This document shows, one piece after another, positions 26,182 to 35,360 of a DNA stretch of 64,000 nucleotides. The notes beneath the pieces are model-generated. The model saw only the letters and a list, made by a program, of their open reading frames with translations. It was not told the DNA's origin and searched no databases. The stretch is taken from positions 2,232,001-2,296,000 of the forward strand of contig NZ_LBGV01000001.1 in NCBI RefSeq assembly GCF_001274635.1, in the 5' to 3' direction. Position 1 is the first letter of the stretch, and the number at the start of each line of letters is the position of its first letter. Both the position numbers and the translations under genes were made by a program. The DNA comes from Persicobacter sp. CCB-QB2 (GTDB taxonomy: Bacteria > Bacteroidota > Bacteroidia > Cytophagales > Cyclobacteriaceae).

Positions 26182-27957
26182 TTGAAAGACGAAAATATTA
26201 GCGGAAAGGTATTTGACTCCATAGTCCTAAAGCGCCTTTTCAAATTTGTAAAACCTTACTGGAAACAGTTTCTTTTTTTAGTGCTCCTCACCATCGGAGT
26301 CGCTACACTAGGCCCATTGCGCCCCTACCTCATCCATATTGCCATAGATGAGCATGTGGCCAATGGCAATTTCCCGGGTTTACTGAACATGACCATCCTC
26401 CTGATTGGGCTATTGGTTTTGCAGGGAATCGTCACCTACCTGCACACTTATATCTCGGGTTGGCTGGGGCAGTACACCATTAAAGATATTCGGGATCAGC
26501 TTTACGATCATTTACTGAGTTTACAGTTGCGTTTTTTCGACAATACCCCCATCGGTCGACTGGTAACCCGTACCGTTTCCGATATTGAAACTCTCGCGGA
26601 GGTTTTCAGTCAGGGAGTCGCGGCCATCATCGGGGACGTTTTGCAGCTTTTTGTCATCACCGCTATCATGTTTTATACTGACTGGCGACTCACTTTGATC
26701 AGCCTTTCCACACTTCCCATTCTGCTTTTTTCCACTTATATATTCAAAGAAAAAATCAAAGTGGCTTTTACCGATGTCAGAAATGCAGTAGCTCAATTGA
26801 ACTCCTTCGTACAGGAACACATAACGGGGATGTCTATTGTGCAAATCTTCAACAGTGAAGAAAGAGAATATGAGAAATTTGTGGAGATCAATAAGAAACA
26901 CCGGCACGCCAATCTGAAATCAGTACTTTATTATTCCATCTATTTTCCGGTGGCGGAGATAATCTCTGCAGCCTCCATCGGATTGCTGGTTTGGTACGGA
27001 GCACAGGAAATTTTGGAAGACAGTCAGGTGACGCCCGGTATTCTCATTGCATTTATCATGTACATTCAAATGTTCTTTCGCCCCATTCGCATGATCGCCG
27101 ATCGCTTCAATACTCTGCAGATGGGTGTAGTGTCGGCTTCCCGAATTTTCCATTTGTTGGATAGCAAAGAACAAATTGCTGATAATGGTGAGCTCATTAC
27201 AGATGGCATCAAAGGCGACGTTTCCTTTGAACATGTAAGCTTTGCCTATGATGAAAAGAATTTTGTACTTAAAGACATTTCTTTCAAAGTAAAGAAAGGG
27301 CATACCCTGGCTTTAGTAGGAGCAACCGGTGCCGGGAAATCTTCTATCATCAATTTGCTGAATCGTTTTTATGACATTCAGAAAGGAAGCATTGAGATTG
27401 ATAACATTCCGGTAAAAGACTATCAGCTTTCCTTTTTAAGAAGAAATATTGGAGTGGTATTGCAGGATGTCTTCCTTTTTTCAGATACCATTCGAGAGAA
27501 TATTCGATTAGGAGATGAATCCATTACTGATGAGCAAATTGAGGATGCAGCCCGTCTGGTCGGTGCATTGGATTTTATTGAAAAACTTCCCGGCGGCTTT
27601 GATTATAATGTCATGGAACGCGGAGCGACACTTTCCGTTGGTCAGCGCCAGTTAATTTCTTTTGTAAGGGCCATCGTTTACCAACCCAGCATCATTGTTT
27701 TGGATGAAGCCACTTCGTCCGTGGATTCTGAAACAGAGGAAATGATTCAGACCGCCATTGAACGCTTAATGAAAGGCCGTACTGCCATTGTGATTGCTCA
27801 CCGTCTGTCCACCATTCAAAATGCAGAAAAGATTTTAGTCTTAGACAAAGGCCATATCGTGGAAGAAGGCGACCATCAAAGTCTGTTGGACAAAAATGGT
27901 TATTATGCGCGTTTGCACCAAATGCAGTTTAAAAGCCTGAAAGGGCAGCAAGTATAA
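26182..27957 (+). CDS. MsbA-like ABC exporter, full length
   Basis: 591 residues from TTG 26182. An N-terminal six-helix exporter domain (FLVLLTIGVATLGPLRPYLI onward, with RFFDNTPIGRLVTRTVSDIE) is fused to an ATPase domain with Walker A GATGAGKSS, Q-loop VVLQDVFLF, signature LSVGQRQL, Walker B IIVLDEATSSVD and switch His in IVIAHRLST. Members export lipid A, other lipids or drugs; the substrate is not certain. The last 248 codons are repeated in the downstream duplication (28207-28953). Confidence 0.93.
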   Translation: MKDENISGKVFDSIVLKRLFKFVKPYWKQFLFLVLLTIGVATLGPLRPYLIHIAIDEHVANGNFPGLLNMTILLIGLLVLQGIVTYLHTYISGWLGQYTIKDIRDQLYDHLLSLQLRFFDNTPIGRLVTRTVSDIETLAEVFSQGVAAIIGDVLQLFVITAIMFYTDWRLTLISLSTLPILLFSTYIFKEKIKVAFTDVRNAVAQLNSFVQEHITGMSIVQIFNSEEREYEKFVEINKKHRHANLKSVLYYSIYFPVAEIISAASIGLLVWYGAQEILEDSQVTPGILIAFIMYIQMFFRPIRMIADRFNTLQMGVVSASRIFHLLDSKEQIADNGELITDGIKGDVSFEHVSFAYDEKNFVLKDISFKVKKGHTLALVGATGAGKSSIINLLNRFYDIQKGSIEIDNIPVKDYQLSFLRRNIGVVLQDVFLFSDTIRENIRLGDESITDEQIEDAARLVGALDFIEKLPGGFDYNVMERGATLSVGQRQLISFVRAIVYQPSIIVLDEATSSVDSETEEMIQTAIERLMKGRTAIVIAHRLSTIQNAEKILVLDKGHIVEEGDHQSLLDKNGYYARLHQMQFKSLKGQQV

Positions 27958-28100
27958 ACAAGCGCGCAAAATTACCGCGCTCTTGCACCTCTGCCCTGCT
28001 TTTCCGTTAAAAAACGTGAAATAAGCGTACCACTTTTGGAAAGCGATTCAATTAGCCTTTACTTTATTATAAATCATTAGGCGGATAACCGGACGAGATA

Positions 28101-28226
28101 TTGAAGCGAGCAGACTTATATTTTTTTTTCCTATTCACACTCTTACCACTGTTCTCTTTTGCCCAAAGCGACAGCCTGGAAGTAAAGCAAAAAATAGTGG
28201 TCAGAGAAAGGCGATGTTTCTTTTGA
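28101..28226 (+). pseudogene. Truncated 5' fragment of the carboxypeptidase-regulatory-like gene
   Basis: Same TTG start and first 35 codons as the gene at 29097 (MKRADLYFFFL signal peptide). At the duplication junction (28206/28207) it runs out of frame into exporter sequence and stops after 41 codons. It would make only a secreted stub, if anything. Confidence 0.8.
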
Positions 28227-28953
28227 CCATGTCAGCTTTGCCTACGATGAAAAGAATTTTGTCCTAAAAGATATTACTTTTGAAGTAAAAGAGGGACATA
28301 CCCTTGCTTTGGTTGGGGCCACCGGAGCGGGAAAATCATCCATCATCAATTTACTTAATCGCTTTTATGACATTCAGAAAGGAAGCATAAAAATTGATGG
28401 GATTCCGGTAAAAGACTATCAGCTTTCCTTTTTAAGAAGAAATATTGGAGTGGTATTGCAGGATGTCTTCCTTTTTTCAGATACCATTCGGGAGAATATT
28501 CGATTAGGGGATGAATCCATTACTGATGAGCAAATTCAGGATGCAGCCCGTTTGGTAGGTGCATTGGATTTTATTGAAAAACTTCCAGGTGGCTTTGATT
28601 ACAATGTCATGGAACGCGGAGCGACCCTTTCCGTTGGTCAGCGCCAGTTAATTTCTTTTGTAAGGGCCATCGTTTACCAACCCAGCATCATTGTTTTGGA
28701 TGAAGCCACTTCGTCCGTGGATTCTGAAACAGAGGAAATGATTCAGACCGCCATTGAACGCTTAATGAAAGGCCGTACTGCCATTGTGATTGCTCACCGT
28801 CTGTCCACCATTCAAAATGCAGAAAAGATTTTAGTCTTAGACAAAGGCCATATCGTGGAAGAAGGCGACCATCAAAGTCTGTTGGACAAAAATGGTTATT
28901 ATGCGCGTTTGCACCAAATGCAGTTTAAAAGCCTGAAAGGGCAGCAAGTATAA
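28207..28953 (+). pseudogene. Headless second copy of the exporter ATPase domain
   Basis: About 248 open codons from the duplication junction, encoding a whole ABC ATPase domain (VSFDHVSFAYDEKNFVLKD, Walker A, signature, Walker B, H-loop) but no membrane domain and no normal start. A TTG at 28309 could start a 214-residue product just at Walker A, which would lack the first strands of the fold. The early part differs from the upstream copy by mostly silent changes, so it was under protein-level selection while diverging. It is most likely a recombination remnant of a second exporter; a functional stand-alone ATPase is less likely. Confidence 0.8.
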
Positions 28954-29096
28954 ACAAGCGCGCAAAATTACCGCGCTCTTGCACCTCTGCCCTGCTTTTC
29001 CGTTAAAAAACGTGAAATAAGCGTACCACTTTTGGAAAGCGATTCAATTAGCCTTTACTTTATTATAAATCATTAGGCGGATAACCGGACGAGATA

Positions 29097-29888
29097 TTGA
29101 AGCGAGCAGACTTATATTTTTTTTTCCTATTCACACTCTTACCACTGTTCTCTTTTGCCCAAAGCGACAGCCTGGAAGTAAAGCAAAAAATAGTGGTCAG
29201 AGGAATCATTCTGAATGACTCCACCCGGGCGCCGATTCCTTTTACCCAAATTGTCAGAAAGGGAAGTATCCGCGGTATTACCGCCAATGAAGATGGTGCT
29301 TTTGCCGTAAAAATTTATCCGGAAGACACCCTTATCTTTAGTGCCCTGGGCTTCGCCTATGGAGAATATTGCTTCAAAGACACCACCGACCTGACCTTGC
29401 CCAATGTTATACTGCTAAAGGAAACCGCTATACAATTAAAAAATGTGGACGTTTTTGCCATCGGAGAGGATCACCCCCTGCGTAAGAAAGAACTAAAACC
29501 TTATTACATCCCAGGTCTAGGACAAAATCCCGACGGCACCTATCCGGAACCTCGTGACCTCACGGGCTTTGAAAAAGCCATGGGCGCCATCGGTAGTCCG
29601 ATTACTTCTATTTATAATGCCGTTTCACGCAGAGGAAAAGAAATTCGGAAGATGGAAAAAATACTGGCGGAAGAAGCGCAAATAAATTATTACGCTGCCA
29701 TTTACCAAAAAAAGCTCAACAATCAGGTCGTGAGTAGTTTGCTCAATATTTCAGAAAGGGAAGCCGCTGCTTTTCTGGAATTTTATGAACCCGATTTTAT
29801 GTTCGTGGTTTTTGCTGATCGCAATCAACTCACCCTGGATATTATGGAGTTTTGGGAGCGATATCAGTTAGTGAAAGATCTGGACTGA
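29097..29888 (+). CDS. Secreted protein with carboxypeptidase-regulatory-like domain
   Basis: 263 residues from TTG 29097. Signal peptide MKRADLYFFFLFTLLPLFSFAQ, then a CarboxypepD_reg-like beta domain (VRGIILNDSTRAPIPFTQIV to FSALGFAYGEYCF), the same fold that precedes TonB receptors in this phylum, here without a receptor. The second half is helical with EKAMGAIGSPITSIYNAVSRRGKE and a KMEKILAEEAQ helix, and is not recognised. Likely periplasmic. Its first ~105 bases are duplicated upstream. Confidence 0.82.
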   Translation: MKRADLYFFFLFTLLPLFSFAQSDSLEVKQKIVVRGIILNDSTRAPIPFTQIVRKGSIRGITANEDGAFAVKIYPEDTLIFSALGFAYGEYCFKDTTDLTLPNVILLKETAIQLKNVDVFAIGEDHPLRKKELKPYYIPGLGQNPDGTYPEPRDLTGFEKAMGAIGSPITSIYNAVSRRGKEIRKMEKILAEEAQINYYAAIYQKKLNNQVVSSLLNISEREAAAFLEFYEPDFMFVVFADRNQLTLDIMEFWERYQLVKDLD

Positions 29889-29998
29889 GGAGTTAGCTTA
29901 AAACGGTGGTTGAAGCTTTTTAACCACTAATTTTTTTAAAGGGTAAGGTGATAGTTGTTGTCACGATTTTATTGAAGGGAAGTTGGACGCAAGAAAGG

Positions 29999-30160
29999 AA
30001 CCACTAATTTCACGAATTAACACTAATTTTTAGTATTGGATGTACTTGGTAAAAGATAATGGCTGATAGGGTATTTTCGTTTCAGAAATGGCCTGAGAGT
30101 TTTTTTTCCTTACTAAACCAGAAATATTATTCGAGAAAATTAGGGAAATTCGTGCTTGCT
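29999..30160 (+). repeat. Family C repeat, copy C1
   Basis: Starts AACCACTAATTTCACGAATT and ends AAATTAGGGAAATTCGTGC. The end is roughly the reverse complement of the start. Interior shares TTTTTAGTATTGGATGTA, GATAATGGCTGATAG and AATATTATTCG with C2. Confidence 0.8.
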
Positions 30161-30225
30161 AAAAATCAAACCCTTGGGAATTGACAAGCGCATGGATTAA
30201 CAATTACCCCGAAGCGTGTTTTTTA

Positions 30226-30382
30226 ATCACTAATTTCACGATTTACACTAATTTTTAGTATTGGATGTAATTTGGAAGAGATAATGGCTGATAGTGTATT
30301 TTCGCTTCGGAAATGGTCTGAGAGGTGTTTATTCCTTACAAAAACCGGAAATATTATTCGTGATAATTAGGGAAATTCGTGG
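30226..30382 (+). repeat. Family C repeat, copy C2
   Basis: Direct copy of C1, about 225 bases downstream, starting ATCACTAATTTCACGATTTA and ending AATTAGGGAAATTCGTGG, with the same interior blocks at roughly 80-85% identity by eye. Confidence 0.8.
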
Positions 30383-30502
30383 TTTCAAAATATCAATTCA
30401 GCGAACCTTCTCCCCTGCTAAAAAAAACTGGTCCAACAAAAATCGGATGATTTTGCGAAAATATATATTATATTCAAAATCACCTTTTATGAAGCCTTTA
30501 CT

Positions 30503-31306
30503 ATGAGCAGGAAAATAGCCATCATCGGCGGAGGAAATCTAGGATCCGCAATAGCCTTTGGTTTGATCGACCAATCCTTTATTCAGGCCGAAAGCCTTTT
30601 TGTTACCCGAAGGCAAATCGCCAAATTAGGAACACTGGCAGAACGCGGCGTAAACGTATTGTCTGATAATCTTTTTGCAGCTCAGCAGGCAGAATGGATT
30701 ATCATTGCGGTAAAACCCCATTTAGCCACCAAAGTACTAGAGGAGATAAAATCCGCAATTAGCCCGGACAAAACCGTAATTTCCGTAGTGACAGGAGTAT
30801 CCTTAGAGCAAATGAGAAAAGCTATTGGGGAAGGACCTGCGCTTTTCAGGGCCATGCCCAATACTGCCATTGCCATTCGGGAATCCATGACTTGTATTGC
30901 CGCAGCAGATGCTCCTGAGAGCACCCAAAAAGAGGTGGTGGAGCTTTTCAATCAGGTGGGGCAGGCCATTATCATTAATGAAGAACTAATGAATTCTGCC
31001 ACAGTATTAGGCGCCTGCGGTATTGCCTATGCTTTGCGTTTTATCCGGGCCGCCTCCCAGGGGGGAATTGAAATCGGCTTTCCGGCTGAGGTAGCCCAGC
31101 TGATTGCCTCGCAAACGGTTAAGGGTGCCGCTTCCCTGTTAATAGAAAATAAAAAACATCCGGAATTTGAAATTGATAAGGTGACCACCCCGCAAGGCTG
31201 CACCATCGCAGGTCTTAATGAGATGGAACACCAGGGATTTTCTTCCGCTTTGATAAAAGGAATCATGACCTCCTATTTGAAAATTGATAAAATTCCAACG
31301 GAATAA
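30503..31306 (+). CDS. proC: Pyrroline-5-carboxylate reductase
   Basis: 267 residues, the family norm. Last step of proline synthesis, reducing pyrroline-5-carboxylate with NAD(P)H. The Rossmann motif is IAIIGGGNLGSAIAFGL; FRAMPNTAIAIRESMT is the conserved central segment; the C-terminal signature TTPQGCTIAGLNEME is present. It has its own terminator. Confidence 0.95.
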   Translation: MSRKIAIIGGGNLGSAIAFGLIDQSFIQAESLFVTRRQIAKLGTLAERGVNVLSDNLFAAQQAEWIIIAVKPHLATKVLEEIKSAISPDKTVISVVTGVSLEQMRKAIGEGPALFRAMPNTAIAIRESMTCIAAADAPESTQKEVVELFNQVGQAIIINEELMNSATVLGACGIAYALRFIRAASQGGIEIGFPAEVAQLIASQTVKGAASLLIENKKHPEFEIDKVTTPQGCTIAGLNEMEHQGFSSALIKGIMTSYLKIDKIPTE

Positions 31307-31327
31307 TTCCACAAAGCAATAGATAAG

Positions 31328-31352
31328 AAAAGCGGCGATCGCCGTTTTTTTT
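31328..31352 (+). terminator. Rho-independent terminator
   Basis: AGCGGCGATCGCCG hairpin followed by eight T, after proC. Confidence 0.85.
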
Positions 31353-31379
31353 ATATATTCGCATGGAAATCGGATTATT

Positions 31380-31583
31380 ATGTACATTATTAAGGTAAAA
31401 GGAAAAGCGAAGATCCCGGATTATATTCAGCTCCGCGATGATAATTTTGTATTGGTGGCTTACTTCCGTGCTGATCGACCGCTAAAAAAACTCGAGAAAT
31501 ACGGATTGGAAGGAAAAGAAGAAGCCCTGAAAGCCATCATTGAAGCCCTTCCTTTTGGCAAATTACAACCATTGAACCTTTAA
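31380..31583 (+). CDS. Small conserved protein before ftsE
   Basis: 67 residues (MYIIKVKGKAKIPDYIQLRD). No known domain. It ends 10 bases before ftsE, so the two are almost surely cotranscribed. The beta-strand start and amphipathic helix LEGKEEALKAIIEAL suggest a small folded protein. I recall similar short frames beside ftsE in other Bacteroidota, but this could not be checked. Confidence 0.72.
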   Translation: MYIIKVKGKAKIPDYIQLRDDNFVLVAYFRADRPLKKLEKYGLEGKEEALKAIIEALPFGKLQPLNL

Positions 31584-31593
31584 TTTTTTCCCT

Positions 31594-32307
31594 ATGTCAG
31601 CCTTCTCCGACTTACCCGTTGTAGCATTAGAAAATGCACGAATCAGTGTGGAAACCCGAACGGTCTTAACATCAGCCTCCTTTAATATTGGCAAGGGAGA
31701 ATTCGTTTATTTGGTAGGACGTACCGGAAGCGGGAAATCTTCTCTGCTGCGTACCATCTATGCTGATTTGGAATTGGAAGAGGGCAAGGCTACGGTAGCA
31801 GGATTTACCATCAATGGAATAAAGAGGAAAGACGTGCCGATGTTAAGGAGAAAACTTGGCATCATCTTTCAGGACTTTCAGCTTTTCAAGGACCGTACGG
31901 TATCTGAAAATTTGGAATTTGTTTTGAAAGCTACCGGCTGGACAGATAGCGGAAAAATAAAAAGTCGTATCACTGATGTTTTGATGAAAGTAGGGCTGAC
32001 CGGTCATCTCAGCAAAATGCCTCACCAGCTTTCCGGCGGAGAGCAGCAGCGTGTGGTAATTGCCAGAGCTTTATTAAATGAGCCGCAAATCTTAATTGCG
32101 GATGAGCCTACCGGAAATCTGGATCCGGAGGTTACGGAAGGGATTTACGAATTACTAGATAAAATCAACAGTCAGGGAACTGCAATCCTGATGGCTACCC
32201 ACGATTATAGCCTGATTGACAAACACCCGCATCGTATTCTGAAAATTGAAAATGGGGCCATTCTGGATTCCGAAAAAGAGAAAATTCAACTGATCGCGAT
32301 TTATTAG
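31594..32307 (+). CDS. ftsE: Cell division ABC ATPase FtsE
   Basis: 237 residues. FtsE partners the membrane protein FtsX to activate peptidoglycan hydrolases at the division site. Walker A GRTGSGKSSL, Q-loop IIFQDFQLFKDRTV, signature LSGGEQQRV, Walker B ILIADEPTGNLDPE and H-loop ATHDY are all intact; the QDFQLFKDRTVSEN segment is characteristic of FtsE. The usual ftsX gene is not adjacent, so it must be elsewhere. A LolD-type ATPase is the main alternative. Confidence 0.88.
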   Translation: MSAFSDLPVVALENARISVETRTVLTSASFNIGKGEFVYLVGRTGSGKSSLLRTIYADLELEEGKATVAGFTINGIKRKDVPMLRRKLGIIFQDFQLFKDRTVSENLEFVLKATGWTDSGKIKSRITDVLMKVGLTGHLSKMPHQLSGGEQQRVVIARALLNEPQILIADEPTGNLDPEVTEGIYELLDKINSQGTAILMATHDYSLIDKHPHRILKIENGAILDSEKEKIQLIAIY

Positions 32308-32342
32308 TAAAAATCAACGTCGGCTCATGGGTATGCTAAATT

Positions 32343-32563
32343 TAAGTTGAATTATTCACCGCTGAATATATCAAACTAACCCTAGTTACTCGGGAAAATT
32401 TATTTATGCGCATTTTCGTTGATTTTTAATAGCACACTTTTAGTTAGCTTGCTTTTCCCTCATTCATCTTCTTGCTTGGAAAAAACGCTAAACAAGAAAC
32501 TAATCCTTCATTTTCCCCGCCTTTCTACTAAAGGAAGATGGAGGTATGGATCAATCGGGTTTA
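32343..32563 (+). repeat. Family B element, copy B6
   Basis: About 221 bp in the 427-base gap after ftsE. Starts TAAGTTGAATTATTCACCGCT, ends CAATCGGGTTTAA, and keeps GCTTGCTTTTCCCTCATTCATC and GGAAAAAACGCTAAACAAG. The rest of the gap shows nothing recognisable. Confidence 0.8.
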
Positions 32564-32734
32564 AATGCTTTTTTTGATTTAAAACCTGAATAACGATCGC
32601 CTACGAGCTTATGCAAAGAGATAAGGAAAGGAATTAACTACAAGTGATAGCTGTTACTCTATACCTTTAACCGAAAATCTTTTTTTGAAGAAATAAAAGG
32701 AAAGGATCTCCCTTTTGAATTAAGACCTTAGCCC

Positions 32735-33649
32735 CTAAATATAAAATAAGGAAAAACCCACTTCTCCCCGGCTATTCACCTCCACGGTGGGCATCGGTAG
32801 CTTGATCATCTCCAAGATCATTTGAATCTTTTTAAAAGGCCCCAGAGGTAGCTGCTCATAATCAAAATCAACACTAAGGAGTAAGGATGGTGTCGGCTGG
32901 TAGCCCTGCGCCAAATTCTCCTCCAGTCTGCCATACACCATTCCCTGAGCACGGTATCCTATGGCCAGCATCAAAAAAGACGGCACCCATGGTTTTCGTA
33001 ACAATGCCCGTAAAGAATAACAAGACCAATACACCTGACCATTATAATCTTTCAACAACTGTTCTCCCAGATTATTCCCCAACAATTGCGGCCTATGCTG
33101 CGCCCAGTCCGATGGCCAAAAACTAAAACGCGGAAACCACTTGACCTTCCCCCATGCCTGAAGCTGTATAAAAGCCGCAAAGGCGCCCAACGCATTTGCC
33201 AACATATCATATACCGAAAAGCCATAGCCCGCTCCAAAGCCATCCATGAGCTCTATAGGGAATAATACCAAAGCCCCCGACAAAAAAGCAAATCGGTGAC
33301 GTTTTTGATCCTCTGCAATATCGGCTTTCAAATAGGCATTCATCCAGCGCACCATTTGAAAACAAGTGAAAAAATGTCCCAGCTTGTCCATGCCCATCCA
33401 TTCATCCAGATCATTAAAAAAATGAAATCCTTGCAAAGGCATGTGCTGATACCAGGCGATGGCCAGGCCGACCACTAGCAAAACATACCAAAACAGAAAA
33501 TAAAATAAACGCTTTGGAAGTTTGGCCTTTTCACCCCCAGCTTTGAAAGGAAGGGAATCCATTAACATCCAAAGGATTAAACACAAAAGGGGCAACCACC
33601 AAAAAGCCGCGGATAGACTCATAAAAAATTTAAATTCAATAGGCCGCAA
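32735..33649 (-). CDS. DUF2279 family membrane protein
   Basis: 304 residues. Two N-terminal membrane helices, then the conserved DLDEWMGMDKLGHFFTCFQ and ELMDGFGAGYGFSVYDMLANALGA, which mark DUF2279 (YfiM-like). The C-terminal half is soluble and beta-rich, ending FSLFYI, perhaps packing against the membrane. Function unknown. An internal Met at 33622 is an alternative start. It stands alone, between two family B elements. Confidence 0.78.
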   Translation of the reverse strand: MRPIEFKFFMSLSAAFWWLPLLCLILWMLMDSLPFKAGGEKAKLPKRLFYFLFWYVLLVVGLAIAWYQHMPLQGFHFFNDLDEWMGMDKLGHFFTCFQMVRWMNAYLKADIAEDQKRHRFAFLSGALVLFPIELMDGFGAGYGFSVYDMLANALGAFAAFIQLQAWGKVKWFPRFSFWPSDWAQHRPQLLGNNLGEQLLKDYNGQVYWSCYSLRALLRKPWVPSFLMLAIGYRAQGMVYGRLEENLAQGYQPTPSLLLSVDFDYEQLPLGPFKKIQMILEMIKLPMPTVEVNSRGEVGFSLFYI

Positions 33650-33806
33650 AATACAAAAAGGCTCCGAATAGGAAGCTTTTTGGACAACTCTTTATCATCA
33701 GTATGGGGCTTCCATACCGAATGAACTCGATTAAGGGATTGCTTTTTTTGTTAAATCAAATAGGAGGCAAATAGATAGGATAAGAAGTAAAAAAGCATGA
33801 TCAAGA

Positions 33807-34027
33807 GTTCAGCCGGATTATTCACCGCCAGATTCAACCCACCGATTAAGAAGCTCTATTTCAGTTTATTAATATTGTTTTTACTGATTTTCCATTAGCC
33901 GAAATGTGAGTAGGCTTGCTTTCTCCCCATTCATCTGCTTACAGATATACTCAGAATAGGAATATTCCGTCATTTTTTCCGCCTTGCCGCTGAATAAGGA
34001 TTTAAGGATGAATAATCCGACTTAAGC
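33807..34027 (+). repeat. Family B element, copy B7
   Basis: Starts TTCAGCCGGATTATTCACCG and ends GGATGAATAATCCGACTTAA; the two ends are nearly perfect inverted repeats over about 16 bases. The right end covers the TAA stop of the photolyase gene (minus strand). Confidence 0.85.
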
Positions 34028-35317
34028 TAAAGCGGTCTTGTAGGTATCAATAGCGCGCTGCCGGGCAAATTTATGATCCACCATAGGTGCCACATAGCCC
34101 ACGGTTCCATATTCGGGCACCCATTTTTTCACATACTCTAATTGAGGATCAAACTTCTTCAATTGACTTTCAGGATTGAAGACCCGAAAATAGGGCTGGG
34201 CATCCGTGCCGGTACCGGCAGCCCACTGCCAGCCTCCATTGTTAGAAGCCAATTCATAATCCAGGAGCTTTTCCGCAAAGTAAGCCTCTCCCCAACGCCA
34301 ATCAATCAGTAAATGCTTGGTTAAAAAACTGGCGACCACCATCCGAACCCGATTATGCATATAACCGGTTGCATTCAGCTCTCGCATACCCGCATCTACC
34401 ATGGGAAAACCTGTCTCCCCCTTACACCACAACTCAAAAGCCTTAGGGTCATTCCTCCAAGGCACCTGATCATATTGAGGCTTAAAGGCTTTATCCACCA
34501 CATGAGGGAAGTTAAAAAGGATCATCATATAAAACTCCCGCCAAATCAGCTCTGATAAATAAACATCTGAAAAGGGTTTCGCCCTCAAGGCTAACTGCCG
34601 GATGCTGATCGTACCAAAACGCAAATGCACCCCTAACCTTGTCGTTCCCTCTATGGCCGGAAAGTCTCTTTTATCTCCATATTCGATCAGCCGGTGGTCT
34701 GCCACCTTCTTGTCAGGAATGGATAATCCCTCCCCTGAAAAACCCATTTCCTCCAATTTCGGCATTGGAAATTGGGCAGTTCCTTGAAAAAGCTGATCCA
34801 GCAGGGTCTCAGACGGATAATTAGTCGGAGGGTGTTGGCGAAACTGCTCAAGCCAAACTTTCTTATATGGCGTGAAAACTTTATATGGGGTACCATCCGG
34901 TTTCACCACTTCCAATTTTTCGAATATCACATGATCCTTGAAAGCATGGAAGGAAATCCCTTGGCTCGCAAAAAAATCCGCAAGCTCCCCATCTCTTTTG
35001 GTGGCATAAGGTTCGTAATCATCATTGGTATATACCGCTTTCACCTCATAATGGTCCAGCAGTTTTTCAAAAGCAGCCCTGGGAGCATCATAAAAAAACT
35101 CCATCAGATCGCCTTGGGGCAACTGCTTCTGCAAATGTTCAAGCTGTTCGTATATAAAAGTGATTCGAGGATCATCCTCCGGCAATTCATCCAGAATTTG
35201 CCGATCAAAAATAAAGACAGGAACCACCGATTCCCCAGCCTTCAATGCCTGAAAAAAACCATGATTATCGTGCAACCGAAGATCTCGTCTGAACCAAAAG
35301 ATATTTACTTTCTCCAA
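34022..35317 (-). CDS. phrB: Deoxyribodipyrimidine photo-lyase
   Basis: 431 residues. Blue-light enzyme that splits UV-induced pyrimidine dimers using FADH. The N-terminal antenna domain begins VNIFWFRRDLRLHDN; the FAD domain has GTTRLGVHLRFGTIS, SELIWREFYMMIL, the conserved DAGMRELNATGYMHNRVRM and WRWGEAYFAEKLLDYELASNNGGWQW with the Trp/Asn residues of the electron-transfer and FAD site. Its stop codon lies inside the end of family B copy B7. A cryptochrome is possible, but the motif set favours a class I CPD photolyase. Confidence 0.94.
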   Translation of the reverse strand: MEKVNIFWFRRDLRLHDNHGFFQALKAGESVVPVFIFDRQILDELPEDDPRITFIYEQLEHLQKQLPQGDLMEFFYDAPRAAFEKLLDHYEVKAVYTNDDYEPYATKRDGELADFFASQGISFHAFKDHVIFEKLEVVKPDGTPYKVFTPYKKVWLEQFRQHPPTNYPSETLLDQLFQGTAQFPMPKLEEMGFSGEGLSIPDKKVADHRLIEYGDKRDFPAIEGTTRLGVHLRFGTISIRQLALRAKPFSDVYLSELIWREFYMMILFNFPHVVDKAFKPQYDQVPWRNDPKAFELWCKGETGFPMVDAGMRELNATGYMHNRVRMVVASFLTKHLLIDWRWGEAYFAEKLLDYELASNNGGWQWAAGTGTDAQPYFRVFNPESQLKKFDPQLEYVKKWVPEYGTVGYVAPMVDHKFARQRAIDTYKTALA

Positions 35318-35360
35318 AATACTTTTTTATTAGGCTTTACTTTTTGTTCCCGAATCAGTT

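Larger units (their letters stand above)
27211..29202 (+). repeat. 996-bp direct tandem duplication
   Basis: Two adjacent units, about 27211-28206 and 28207-29202, offset by exactly 996 bases. Each holds the exporter's ATPase end, the ~140-base spacer and the first ~105 bases of the next gene. The last ~550 bases of the two units look identical, while the first ~200 bases differ at about one base in six, mostly at third codon positions. Confidence 0.9.
29889..30502. other. 614-base gene-free stretch holding two family C repeats
   Basis: No credible coding frame. Two direct copies of a ~160-bp sequence (C1, C2) occupy more than half of it; the rest is AT-rich with fragments such as AACCACTAATTTTT that look like partial family C ends. 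Confidence 0.7.

Noticed and set aside
26521..27303. Two long minus-strand frames opposite the ABC exporter
   Set aside because: The exporter on the other strand has full family motifs; these are shadows.
26182..28953. Functional heterodimeric ABC exporter pair
   Set aside because: The second copy lacks a membrane domain and a normal start, so it cannot be a full partner as it stands.
30294..30506. 70-codon frame before proC
   Set aside because: It lies within repeat C2 and overlaps the proC start; no coding character.
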